A stretch of DNA of 64,000 nucleotides from Psychroflexus montanilacus (GTDB taxonomy: Bacteria; Bacteroidota; Bacteroidia; Flavobacteriales; Flavobacteriaceae): the NCBI RefSeq assembly GCF_020164535.1, contig NZ_JAIQZC010000005.1:186001-250000 (forward strand), in the 5' to 3' direction. The notes beneath the pieces were generated by a model that was given only the letters and a program-made list of their open reading frames with translations, was not told where the DNA came from and did not search any database. How positions within the stretch are numbered: position 1 is the first letter of the stretch; every line of letters begins with the position of its first letter. Of the stretch, positions 48,545-56,500 are shown one piece after another. The translations under genes were made by a program, and so were the position numbers.

Positions 48545-49678
48545 ATGGCTAAAAAATTTAAGCGCTACGATCGGGATCGTCCTTACTTAAATATTCTTGA
48601 CTTTCTTTCAGAAGAAAAAACCTTTTTAATTATAGTTGTAGTTGGACTGATTTTAGCCGCAACTGCTACAACAAGTGCTAATCTAGCCATGTGGATTGGC
48701 TTTTTTTTTGCTGCCTATGCTGCTGTAGCAAACGATAGTATACAGTCTCTTGGAACTTTTATAGAGAGTAATAAAGCCAATAAATGGTGGATTCTCTGGC
48801 TGTTTATTGGAGGGATATTTTTGATTACAGTTTCCTGGAGTTTTTATACTTATGGAGGCGATGTTACTTACCAAAGGCTCACCAATCCCGACGGTACAAC
48901 AGATTATCCTCATCCAGATAAATTTACTTTTTTTCAGGTTGTAGCTCCACTCATATTGCTTATTCTAACAAGGCTTAAAATGCCTGTATCTACTACATTT
49001 TTGTTATTGAGTGTGTTTAGTGCAGACACTTCTGGAATCACATCCGTTGTGATCAAAAGTTGGTCAGGATATTTACTAGCATTTGTAGTTTCTTTTTTAG
49101 TTTGGTACTTATCCTATAACACTATTCGGAAATATTTTAAAAGTAGAAAATACAGTAACTATTGGGTGGTTGTCCAATGGATAGTGAGTGGATCTTTATG
49201 GGCGACCTGGGTCATGCAGGATGGAGCCAATATTGCCGTTTATTTACCAAGAGAACAAAGTTTTAGTCAATTTTTGGTTTTTGCTTTAACAATTTTCTTT
49301 GGATTAGGATTATTGTTTTATTTAAGAGGAGATAAAATTCAAGGTGTCGTAAGTGAAAAAACAAGAGTTTCGGACATTAGAGCTGCTACACTTATAGATT
49401 TGTCTTACGTTATACTTTTGATTTATAAGCTTTTTATTTCAACTGTACCTATGAGTACAACCTGGGTATTTCTAGGTATCATTGGGGGTAGAGAAATTGC
49501 CATAAGCATTTCAAGGAAAAAGAGAGGGAATAAACACAAGAAGCGTGCATTGTCTATGATTGGTAAAGATTTTGGATATGCTATGATAGGTCTTTTGGTT
49601 TCGATTATACTTGCAGCAAGTGGTAATGCAGCAATCCGAAGTGAAATTTATAATTCAATACAAAATTTATTTACATGA
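48545..49678 (+). CDS. PiT-like inorganic anion permease (divergent)
   Basis: The 377-residue protein has about 9-10 hydrophobic segments in an inverted-repeat arrangement. AAVANDSIQSLGTFI (about 56-70) recalls the PiT phosphate transporter signature GANDVANAFGT, and two (V)PxSTT segments (MPVSTTFLLL; VPMSTTWVFLG) match the paired PxSTH/T motifs of that family. In the second repeat the counterpart of the signature is MQDGANIAVYLPR. Phosphate is thus the best guess, but identity looks low and sulfate or another anion is possible. It overlaps the next gene by 4 bases (ATGA). Confidence 0.7.
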   Translation: MAKKFKRYDRDRPYLNILDFLSEEKTFLIIVVVGLILAATATTSANLAMWIGFFFAAYAAVANDSIQSLGTFIESNKANKWWILWLFIGGIFLITVSWSFYTYGGDVTYQRLTNPDGTTDYPHPDKFTFFQVVAPLILLILTRLKMPVSTTFLLLSVFSADTSGITSVVIKSWSGYLLAFVVSFLVWYLSYNTIRKYFKSRKYSNYWVVVQWIVSGSLWATWVMQDGANIAVYLPREQSFSQFLVFALTIFFGLGLLFYLRGDKIQGVVSEKTRVSDIRAATLIDLSYVILLIYKLFISTVPMSTTWVFLGIIGGREIAISISRKKRGNKHKKRALSMIGKDFGYAMIGLLVSIILAASGNAAIRSEIYNSIQNLFT

Positions 49679-51318
49679 AACATAATTTACTAATTGGTTT
49701 ATTTATCAGTGCTTTATTTTTTAGTTCTTGCGAAAACAAGCAGAAAGTTGATTTCCTTGTAAAAAATGCAAAAATTTATACAGTAGATGATGAGTTTTCT
49801 ATAGCAGAAGCCTTTGTGATTGAAGGTGGAAGAATTTTAGAAATCGGTACAGCTTCTAGTTTAACAAAAAAATACAAACCTTACAGTGAACTTGATGCTG
49901 AAGGTAAAACCATACTTCCAGGACTTATAGATGCTCATGCTCATCTTTATAATTTAGGTTTGAAACTAAGCAGAGTAGACCTGGATGGTACCAAAAGTTT
50001 TGAGGCCGTTATTTCACGTCTTGAGGAATTTCAGGCAAAATATCCAGATGCCGAATACATCATAGGAAGAGGTTGGGATCAAAATGACTGGGAGAGTAAA
50101 GATTTTCCAACTAAAGACACTTTAGATCATTTATTTCCTGATGTTCCTGTAGCCTTAACCAGGATTGATGGACACGCTATGATTGTTAATCAAACTGCCT
50201 TAAACAAAGCTGAAATTGATGAGTCTACAGAAATTTTTGGGGGAGAAATTCAAAAGAAAAATGGAAAACTCACTGGAATTTTAATAGATAATCCAATGTC
50301 GGCTATTAGATCTACTTTTCCCAAAGTGGACAAAGATGCCCAAACTAAAGCCCTTCAATCTGCAGAAGAAATAGCGATTTCGCTTGGTTTAACTAGCCTT
50401 GTAGATGCTGGATTGGATTCTGAAGTCATTCATTTGATTGATACTTTGCAACAGGATGGTGACCTCAAATTGAGAATTTATGCAATGCTTAGTAATAATG
50501 AAGAAAATATCAGGGAGTTTTTGAATTCTGGAATTTTAAAAACAGAACGATTGAATGTTAGGTCAATAAAAGTTTATGCTGATGGAGCTTTAGGATCCAG
50601 AGGTGCCGCTCTGAAGCAACCCTACTCAGACCATGATAATCACTTTGGGAGCATGATTATAGATCTTGAAGACTTTCAAACTCTTGCTAAACGTATTCAC
50701 AAATCGGAATTTCAAATGAATACTCACGCTATCGGAGATTCTGCTAATTATGTAGTACTTAAAACTTATGATGATTTATTAAAGAATGATTCAGATAGAA
50801 GATGGAGAGTGGAGCATGCTCAAGTAATGGATGATTCAGATTTTTCCTTTTTTGACGGGGAAAACATTATTCCTTCAGTACAACCGACTCATGCTACTAG
50901 TGATATGTATTGGGCTGAAGACAGATTAGGAAAAGAAAGAACACAGTATGCTTATGCTTACCAAACATTGCTTAAAAATGCAGGAAAAGTTGCTTTAGGA
51001 ACAGATTTTCCTATAGAAAATGTGAACCCATTTTATACATTTTACGCTTCTGTAGCTCGTCAAGATCTCGAAGAATTTCCTGAAGGTGGTTTTAATCCAA
51101 ATGAAAAATTATCAAGAGAAGAAACTTTAAAAGGAATGACGATCTGGGCAGCTTATGCTAATTTTGAAGAAGAAGAGAAAGGAAGTTTGGAAGTTGGGAA
51201 ATTTGCAGATTTCATCATCTTGGATCAAGACCCAATGGAAGTTGAAGAAAATAAAATTCCTAAAACTAAAGTACTTTCTACATACATTGACGGCGAAAAG
51301 GTTTACGAACTCAAATAA
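49675..51318 (+). CDS. YtcJ-like amidohydrolase (family 3), lipoprotein
   Basis: The 547-residue protein has a lipobox with Cys in FFSSCENK, so it is anchored in the envelope. The amidohydrolase fold includes PGLIDAHAH (HxH), GRGWDQNDW, RIDGHAMIVN, KVYADGALGSRGA, NTHAIGD, WRVEHAQV and GTDFPIENVNP, with the C-terminal GSLEVGKFADF segment. YtcJ-type enzymes hydrolyse N-acyl or cyclic amide compounds; the natural substrate is not known. It is translationally coupled to the PiT-like permease. Its end overlaps the convergent methyltransferase by 8 bases. Confidence 0.9.
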   Translation: MKHNLLIGLFISALFFSSCENKQKVDFLVKNAKIYTVDDEFSIAEAFVIEGGRILEIGTASSLTKKYKPYSELDAEGKTILPGLIDAHAHLYNLGLKLSRVDLDGTKSFEAVISRLEEFQAKYPDAEYIIGRGWDQNDWESKDFPTKDTLDHLFPDVPVALTRIDGHAMIVNQTALNKAEIDESTEIFGGEIQKKNGKLTGILIDNPMSAIRSTFPKVDKDAQTKALQSAEEIAISLGLTSLVDAGLDSEVIHLIDTLQQDGDLKLRIYAMLSNNEENIREFLNSGILKTERLNVRSIKVYADGALGSRGAALKQPYSDHDNHFGSMIIDLEDFQTLAKRIHKSEFQMNTHAIGDSANYVVLKTYDDLLKNDSDRRWRVEHAQVMDDSDFSFFDGENIIPSVQPTHATSDMYWAEDRLGKERTQYAYAYQTLLKNAGKVALGTDFPIENVNPFYTFYASVARQDLEEFPEGGFNPNEKLSREETLKGMTIWAAYANFEEEEKGSLEVGKFADFIILDQDPMEVEENKIPKTKVLSTYIDGEKVYELK

Positions 51319-52018
51319 GTTCAAGTTTTGCCAGAAAACCATAATGATCATCTTTGAAGACGAGCTTGCAACTTAAGTTATGTTCGTTGGCTGCAGCCTT
51401 GAGAGAATCAAAATCTAAGTAAAGCCAGGGAAAAACATTGGAAACTTGATTTTTATAGCTAGTGGTGTAAACCATTTCTCCATAATAAGGATCATCATCC
51501 AGCACTTCGCCTTCAAAAAGAAAAATCAAATCGGAAGAATCGAGAAGCACCTGACTCTCTTGATGCATCAGATTTTTCAGTTTTTCAAAAAAGACGGGAA
51601 GATGTCTTAGGCTTTGTGCAATCCCAATGCCGTTCATCAGAAGTAAGATAGTATCAAAGCTTTGATCTTTAAGTTCAAAGAAATCAATGTGTTTTGCTTC
51701 TTTGAGTCCTCTTTTTTGGCAGGTTTCGATGCATTTTTTAGAAACATCAATAGGTAGGATTTCATGTCCTTTAGCTTTTAATTCCAAACTATGGCTACCC
51801 GCACAGCAGCCAACATCTAGCACTTTTCCTTTGCAAAAATCAATAGCTATTTGTTCCAGTTCAGGCATTTGATCATAACTTCTAAACAAATACTCCACAG
51901 GAATTTTATCATCATAAAAATTATCGTTATGAACAAGAATTGGCGTTCGGTCTTTATTTGAATAATAGCTTTCAACGGCTAAACCAAATATATCTTTTGA
52001 GGAAGACTTAGGATTCAA
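51311..52018 (-). CDS. SAM-dependent class I methyltransferase
   Basis: The 235-residue cytosolic protein has motif I VLDVGCCAGSHSLELKAKG, an acidic residue after strand 2 (LPIDVS), and FDTILLLMNGIGI as motif post-I/II. The N-terminal helix (DIFGLAVESYYSN) and C-terminal beta hairpin fit small-molecule methyltransferases. The substrate is unknown. It is divergent from the YkgJ gene with a 23-base gap. Confidence 0.85.
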   Translation of the reverse strand: MNPKSSSKDIFGLAVESYYSNKDRTPILVHNDNFYDDKIPVEYLFRSYDQMPELEQIAIDFCKGKVLDVGCCAGSHSLELKAKGHEILPIDVSKKCIETCQKRGLKEAKHIDFFELKDQSFDTILLLMNGIGIAQSLRHLPVFFEKLKNLMHQESQVLLDSSDLIFLFEGEVLDDDPYYGEMVYTTSYKNQVSNVFPWLYLDFDSLKAAANEHNLSCKLVFKDDHYGFLAKLELI

Positions 52019-52041
52019 TTTGAAGAATTTATATTTGTATT

Positions 52042-52536
52042 ATGGAAGAATTTCTGAAAGACTTACCTGATCTGGCCAAAGATAAACATAAATTGCACAA
52101 AGACTTTTTTAAGCGCTTGAAAAAGCGACCACCAAAACATCTTGACCAAACCATGCAGCGCTTGCACAACGAAACCTTCGAAGAAGTGGATTGCTTAACT
52201 TGTGCCAACTGTTGCAAAACTACTGGTCCTCTTTTCACAAATAAAGATATTGAGCGAATATCCAAGCATTTTAGAATGAAGCCTTCAGTTTTTATAGACA
52301 CTTATTTAAGAATCGATGAAGATAATGACTACGTGCTTCAAAGTGTTCCCTGCCCGTTTTTGGGAGGCGATAATTACTGTTCTATTTACGATGTCAGGCC
52401 GAAGGCATGTGCTGAGTTCCCTCATACAGATCGGAAGAAATTTCAACAAATCTCAAACCTAACTTTAAAGAATGTTGAAATCTGTCCAGCGGCTTTCAAA
52501 GTTGTTGAAAAAATGATGGAGCAAATTAAACTGTAA
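52042..52536 (+). CDS. YkgJ-family cysteine-cluster protein
   Basis: The 164-residue protein has the metal-binding pattern CLTCANCC (Cys51, 54, 57, 58), then PCPFLGGDNYC and YDVRPKACAEFP, as in the CxxCxxCC/YkgJ family that binds a zinc or iron-sulfur centre. Family function is unclear. Its end overlaps the convergent decarboxylase by 11 bases. Confidence 0.88.
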   Translation: MEEFLKDLPDLAKDKHKLHKDFFKRLKKRPPKHLDQTMQRLHNETFEEVDCLTCANCCKTTGPLFTNKDIERISKHFRMKPSVFIDTYLRIDEDNDYVLQSVPCPFLGGDNYCSIYDVRPKACAEFPHTDRKKFQQISNLTLKNVEICPAAFKVVEKMMEQIKL

Positions 52537-53905
52537 CCAATTCCTGTTCTTTTTCTTCAACATATGTTTCCATGACTTTAAAGAAATTTAGAATATCTTC
52601 TTCCTGATTATTACTATTGATAGTAACCAGTCTCACAAAAGTCTTTCCTTTAAACTCACCATAACCCACCATCAACTTACCATCCTGATACAAAGAATTG
52701 CATAAATCTTTAGGGTCAATGTTTTTATAATTAAAGCAGACTGAAATTGAGTCTTCAAAGGAGTATAATTCATAATCAGGGTGATTTTTTACATATTTTC
52801 TGGCTGTTTGAGCCAACGTAAACTGTTGATCTATCATTTTTTCAAGGCCACGAGTGCCGACCGATTTCCATAAGGTCCAAAATTTCAAGGCATCATTGCG
52901 TCTGCCGCATTGTAACGAAGTTTTGCCAAGATTATAGTCATCACCATCAGTTTGATAAAGATAGTCTGCATCACAGGCAAAACTATGTTTTAGATTATGC
53001 TTTTCTTTAGTGATCAAAATTGAACAGCTAAGAGGTACATTGAGCATCTTGTGAGCATTGAAGCTGAAGGAATCTGCTTGTTCTACCCCATTAACCAAGT
53101 GTTTGTAACTCTTACTAAAAATTACAGAACCACAGTAAGCACCGTCAACATGAAGCCATAAGTTTTCGTAATTCTTGGTAATGTTATGAATGGCGTTGAT
53201 ATCATCAAAAGCTCCTAAAACAGTAGTACCAGCTGTAGCATTAACAAAGAAGGGCTTTAACCCCACTTTTAAGTCTTCTTCAATTTGTTTTTGAAGCGCT
53301 TTAGGTATCATTTTGCCGTGATTATCAGTTTCGATTTTTCGTATTTGATTAATACCAATGCCGCCAAACATTGCGTTTTTGGTGATGGAGTAGTGTGAGG
53401 TTTCAGACGTATAAATTACCATTCTATCAGAAACTCCATCAAATTTAATGTCCCTGTTATACGCATCTCTGGCCATGAGCATAGCCATAAAATTACTCAT
53501 AGAACCTCCAGGAGGAAAAGTTCCGTCAGCATTCTTTCCAAAATTGAGCATTTCGCAAACTTTGGCTATAATGACTTTCTCAATTCCTACTTGCGGGCCG
53601 CCAACTTTATATGTATACATGCTGTTATTGAGCATAACCGCAAGTAGTTCTCCCAAAGTTCCTTTTTTGCTTCTTCCTCCAAATAATTGATTAAAAAACA
53701 ATTTGGTTGAAGTTCTGGGAGTACTCAAAACCACTTGTTCTAATAAAGATTCGAATTCAGTTTCATCCAAACCTTCACTTTCCAGGTCGAGATCTAAAAT
53801 GTCTAAAAGATTTTCAGCTCCTATAGGTTTGACAACACCATTTTTCTGCTCGTGAGTTATAAGTTTCTGTGAAAGTTTTTGAAATAGTTCAAGGTCTGCT
53901 TGCAT
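52526..53905 (-). CDS. PLP decarboxylase, cysteine sulfinate/glutamate decarboxylase type
   Basis: The 459-residue enzyme starts at ATG 53905 (MQADLELFQKL); a longer frame start overlaps the divergent gene and adds unrelated residues. PLP binds at Lys286 in SFNAHKMLN; His171 (SETSHYS) stacks on the ring and Asp254 (HVDGAY) holds the pyridine nitrogen. The stretch LQCGRRNDALKFWTLWKSVG followed by GLEKMIDQQF closely follows animal CSAD/GAD enzymes. The divergent neighbour is a cysteine dioxygenase, so cysteine sulfinate to hypotaurine is the likely reaction; glutamate, aspartate or diaminobutyrate remain possible. Confidence 0.85.
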   Translation of the reverse strand: MQADLELFQKLSQKLITHEQKNGVVKPIGAENLLDILDLDLESEGLDETEFESLLEQVVLSTPRTSTKLFFNQLFGGRSKKGTLGELLAVMLNNSMYTYKVGGPQVGIEKVIIAKVCEMLNFGKNADGTFPPGGSMSNFMAMLMARDAYNRDIKFDGVSDRMVIYTSETSHYSITKNAMFGGIGINQIRKIETDNHGKMIPKALQKQIEEDLKVGLKPFFVNATAGTTVLGAFDDINAIHNITKNYENLWLHVDGAYCGSVIFSKSYKHLVNGVEQADSFSFNAHKMLNVPLSCSILITKEKHNLKHSFACDADYLYQTDGDDYNLGKTSLQCGRRNDALKFWTLWKSVGTRGLEKMIDQQFTLAQTARKYVKNHPDYELYSFEDSISVCFNYKNIDPKDLCNSLYQDGKLMVGYGEFKGKTFVRLVTINSNNQEEDILNFFKVMETYVEEKEQELVTV

Positions 53906-53930
53906 AAGCCTTATTTGAAATTTATATTTA
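53900..53930 (+). promoter_or_regulatory. Candidate promoter of the cysteine dioxygenase gene
   Basis: TTG (53900-53902), a 20-base spacer and TATATTTA (53923-53930) give a near-consensus promoter. The -33 element overlaps the start codon of the divergent decarboxylase. Transcription would begin at about 53937, inside the palindrome. Confidence 0.45.
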
Positions 53931-53936
53931 CTTAAT

Positions 53937-53952
53937 ATCGAAAATGTTCGAT
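53937..53952. promoter_or_regulatory. Palindrome ATCGAA-AATG-TTCGAT between the divergent genes
   Basis: Perfect 6-base arms (8 of 9 if extended outward) in the 70-base gap between decarboxylase and dioxygenase genes, located at the predicted transcription start. It is a candidate operator controlling both genes. Confidence 0.5.
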
Positions 53953-53975
53953 TTTGATAAAAATAATTAAAAAGC

Positions 53976-54512
53976 ATGGACTCTTCAGAAAACATAACAT
54001 CTTTAAACAAACTTTTAGAAGTTTTGCCAACTTGTAGTGGTCAAGATTATTTTGACATAGCCAGAAACCTTGCAATTCCAGACGAAGATCTATTACCTTA
54101 TGCGTTCTGGTCTGATGAAAATTATACAAGAAACTGTGTTTCAAGGACAGAAGATTATGAGCTCTTATTATTATGTTGGGAAGAAGGCCAAGAAACTCCT
54201 ATTCATTGCCATAATGGTGAAGAATGTTGGGTTTATCTAGCCAAAGGCAAATTGAGAGAAAAACGGTTCATAGAAGAGAGTGGAAATTTGAAACTTATTG
54301 CAGATGTAAAGATGACCCAGGATCGTCTTTCTTATATGAATGATGATTTGGGTTACCATTCTTTGCATAACCTAAATGAAGGCAGATCTATGAGTTTACA
54401 TCTTTACGTCGGACCGATTGATGAGTGTTCAGTTTATAAAGAAGAAAAAGATAAATTTGTCTTCAAGGAATTAGAATACCACTCAGAAAATAAAGAAATA
54501 CTCTCACATTAA
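53976..54512 (+). CDS. Cysteine dioxygenase, eukaryote-like with cross-link cysteine
   Basis: The 178-residue cupin oxidises cysteine to cysteine sulfinate with iron and oxygen. It shows the substrate arginine in YTRN (Arg52), iron ligands His77, His79 (IHCHNGEEC) and His128 (GYHSLHN), and the Ser140-His142-Tyr144 triad (SLHLY). Cys84 sits five residues after His79, exactly where mammalian CDO has Cys93 of the Cys-Tyr cofactor; the bacterial CDOs I know best have Gly there. It is divergent from a CSAD-like decarboxylase and 13 bases upstream of menB. Confidence 0.93.
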   Translation: MDSSENITSLNKLLEVLPTCSGQDYFDIARNLAIPDEDLLPYAFWSDENYTRNCVSRTEDYELLLLCWEEGQETPIHCHNGEECWVYLAKGKLREKRFIEESGNLKLIADVKMTQDRLSYMNDDLGYHSLHNLNEGRSMSLHLYVGPIDECSVYKEEKDKFVFKELEYHSENKEILSH

Positions 54513-54525
54513 ATTAAACCATAAA

Positions 54526-55359
54526 ATGAACTGGAAAACGGTAAAAGAATACACAGATATTACATACAAGAAAAGCGAAGGTGTAGCAAGAATAGCCTTC
54601 AACAGGCCTGAAGTAAGAAATGCTTTTCGTCCAAAAACAGTGAGTGAATTATTTGAAGCTTTCCTAGATGCAAGAGAGGACCCAAAGATTGGAGTGGTGC
54701 TGTTTTCAGGAGAAGGTCCTTCGCCTAAAGATGGTAAATATGCTTTTTGCAGTGGTGGAGATCAAAATGCCCGTGGACATCAAGGCTATGTGGATGATGA
54801 TGGAACGCCAAGACTTAACATTCTAGAAGTACAACGTCTCATTAGGTTCATGCCAAAAGTGGTCATAGCGGTTGTCCCAGGATGGGCAGTAGGAGGTGGG
54901 CATTCTCTTCATGTGGTTTGTGACCTCACACTCGCTAGCAAAGAACATGCGATTTTCAAACAAACCGATGCTGATGTGACTAGTTTTGATGGGGGTTACG
55001 GTTCTGCTTATCTAGCCAAAATGGTAGGACAGAAAAAAGCCAGAGAAATTTTCTTTTTAGGACGGAATTATTCTGCACAAGAAGCTCACGATATGGGAAT
55101 GGTAAATGCCGTTATCCCTCATGATGAACTAGAGTCAACTGCCTATGAATGGGCTCAGGAAATACTTGAAAAATCACCGACCTCTATTAAAATGTTGAAA
55201 TTCGCTTTCAACGCTACCGATGATGGAATGGTTGGTCAGCAGGTTTTTGCAGGAGAAGCCACACGCCTGGCTTATATGACAGATGAGGCAAAAGAAGGGC
55301 GAAATGCCTTTTTAGAAAAAAGAAAACCAAACTTTAAAAATATCAAATGGATTTCCTAA
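54526..55359 (+). CDS. menB: 1,4-dihydroxy-2-naphthoyl-CoA synthase
   Basis: The 277-residue crotonase-fold enzyme closes the second ring of menaquinone. Visible motifs are FNRPEVRNAFRPKTV, the disordered A-loop region FCSGGDQNARG, the oxyanion hole VVPGWAVGGGHSLHVVCDLT, and DADVTSFDGGYGS with the conserved aspartate; the C terminus is AFLEKRKPNF. It probably shares a transcript with the dioxygenase gene, although the two pathways are unrelated. Confidence 0.96.
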   Translation: MNWKTVKEYTDITYKKSEGVARIAFNRPEVRNAFRPKTVSELFEAFLDAREDPKIGVVLFSGEGPSPKDGKYAFCSGGDQNARGHQGYVDDDGTPRLNILEVQRLIRFMPKVVIAVVPGWAVGGGHSLHVVCDLTLASKEHAIFKQTDADVTSFDGGYGSAYLAKMVGQKKAREIFFLGRNYSAQEAHDMGMVNAVIPHDELESTAYEWAQEILEKSPTSIKMLKFAFNATDDGMVGQQVFAGEATRLAYMTDEAKEGRNAFLEKRKPNFKNIKWIS

Positions 55360-55400
55360 ATTAGTTTCTTAATATCTGATAATCAATAATCCGCATAACT

Positions 55401-55979
55401 ATGCCCATCCTAACAGAACAAGAACTTCAAGACATTGTAAATAAAGAGACAGAAGCTAATGCAAAGCTCGAAGAAAAAGATGAACAGCTAAGAGAATCTT
55501 ATAGAGAAAAAGAAAGAATTAGAACTCAAAGGAGAGGTTTTCTAGCTTCTACCGTCATCTTAGGGATTTTGTTTTTGGCACTCTTATTTACGGTTTTATT
55601 TCAACCTTACTTACTTCAGCTTGATAATGGAATTCAACTAGCAGATGATGAAGAAGTTGTAAAAAAATCTACGTTGAAAAATTATCAAGATAAGGTTGTA
55701 GAGCTTGAGTCTCAACAAGAATCAAACAGTCCTTTAGATTTAGATGAGTTTTATGCAGTTCAACTTGGGGCTTTTAAAAAGTTTAATACAAAACTATCTT
55801 CAGATTCTTATAGCATTGTTCACAATGGGAGTTATAAAGATTTTAATCTCTATACTTTAGGCGTCTTTGAAACTGCAGAAGAAGCTGAAAAACTTCGAAA
55901 TGTTGTAAGACAATTGAATTTTAAAGATGCATTTGTAGGTTATTATAAAGATGGAGAGCGTGTAAAATCTAATTATTGA
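55401..55979 (+). CDS. Membrane protein with SPOR-like C-terminal domain
   Basis: The 192-residue protein has a charged cytoplasmic coiled-coil segment (about 5-45), one membrane helix (about 48-72), and an extracytoplasmic C-terminal domain (about 113-185) with the SPOR pattern FYAVQLGAFKKF...LYTLGVFETAEEAEKLRNVV. SPOR domains bind denuded peptidoglycan at division sites or bacterial envelopes. Its stop overlaps the ATG of the next PH-domain gene by one base, so the three genes form one operon. Confidence 0.75.
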   Translation: MPILTEQELQDIVNKETEANAKLEEKDEQLRESYREKERIRTQRRGFLASTVILGILFLALLFTVLFQPYLLQLDNGIQLADDEEVVKKSTLKNYQDKVVELESQQESNSPLDLDEFYAVQLGAFKKFNTKLSSDSYSIVHNGSYKDFNLYTLGVFETAEEAEKLRNVVRQLNFKDAFVGYYKDGERVKSNY

Positions 55980-56500
55980 TGAGTTTTAAAAACTTAGAGA
56001 TTCCAATTTCAGAATTGCCAGATTTCAAGACTGTTGACTTGGAATCTATACAACTCCGGTATAAAAAACTGATTTGGCTCAACGAGATATCAGTTTTCAT
56101 TTTTTTGTTTGCACTTCCAATATCCGCTTTCTTTTTTGACAAAGTGCCCGTATGGATACCTGTTGTGGTCCTATCTATATTAGGTTTAATTTTTATTTTA
56201 AGAAGTATAGAGATTGAAAAGGGTTTTCCAATCAGAAAATTTGGAGTGAGACAACATGATATGATTTACCAATCTGGTTTTTTTTACTTTACAGAAACGG
56301 TCGTTCCGTATAACAGAATTCAACATGTCGAAATCAAACAAGGACCCTTATCTAGATTGTTTTCTCTTTACTCTTTGCGTCTTTACACAGCAGGAGCATC
56401 ATCGGGTGATCTAATTATAGACGGTTTAGATAAAGTAACTGCTCAAAAACTGAAATCAAAAGTTTTAGACAAAACAACTGTGGTAGATGAGTCAGATTGA
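55979..56500 (+). CDS. Membrane protein with bacterial PH domain (YdbS-like)
   Basis: The 173-residue protein uses ATG 55979, overlapping the previous stop as TGATG. It has two membrane helices (about 32-52 and 58-76) followed by a bPH2 domain containing VVPYNRIQHVEIKQGPLSRLFSLYSLRLYTAG, the family hallmark. It overlaps the larger PH protein by 14 bases. In Bacillus the ydbS-ydbT pair has this same small/large pattern; function is poorly known. Confidence 0.87.
   Translation: MSFKNLEIPISELPDFKTVDLESIQLRYKKLIWLNEISVFIFLFALPISAFFFDKVPVWIPVVVLSILGLIFILRSIEIEKGFPIRKFGVRQHDMIYQSGFFYFTETVVPYNRIQHVEIKQGPLSRLFSLYSLRLYTAGASSGDLIIDGLDKVTAQKLKSKVLDKTTVVDESD

Noticed and set aside
53906-54010. Upstream extension of the decarboxylase by 35 residues
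   Set aside because: It would cross the promoter region and overlap the dioxygenase gene; the added residues do not resemble the family.
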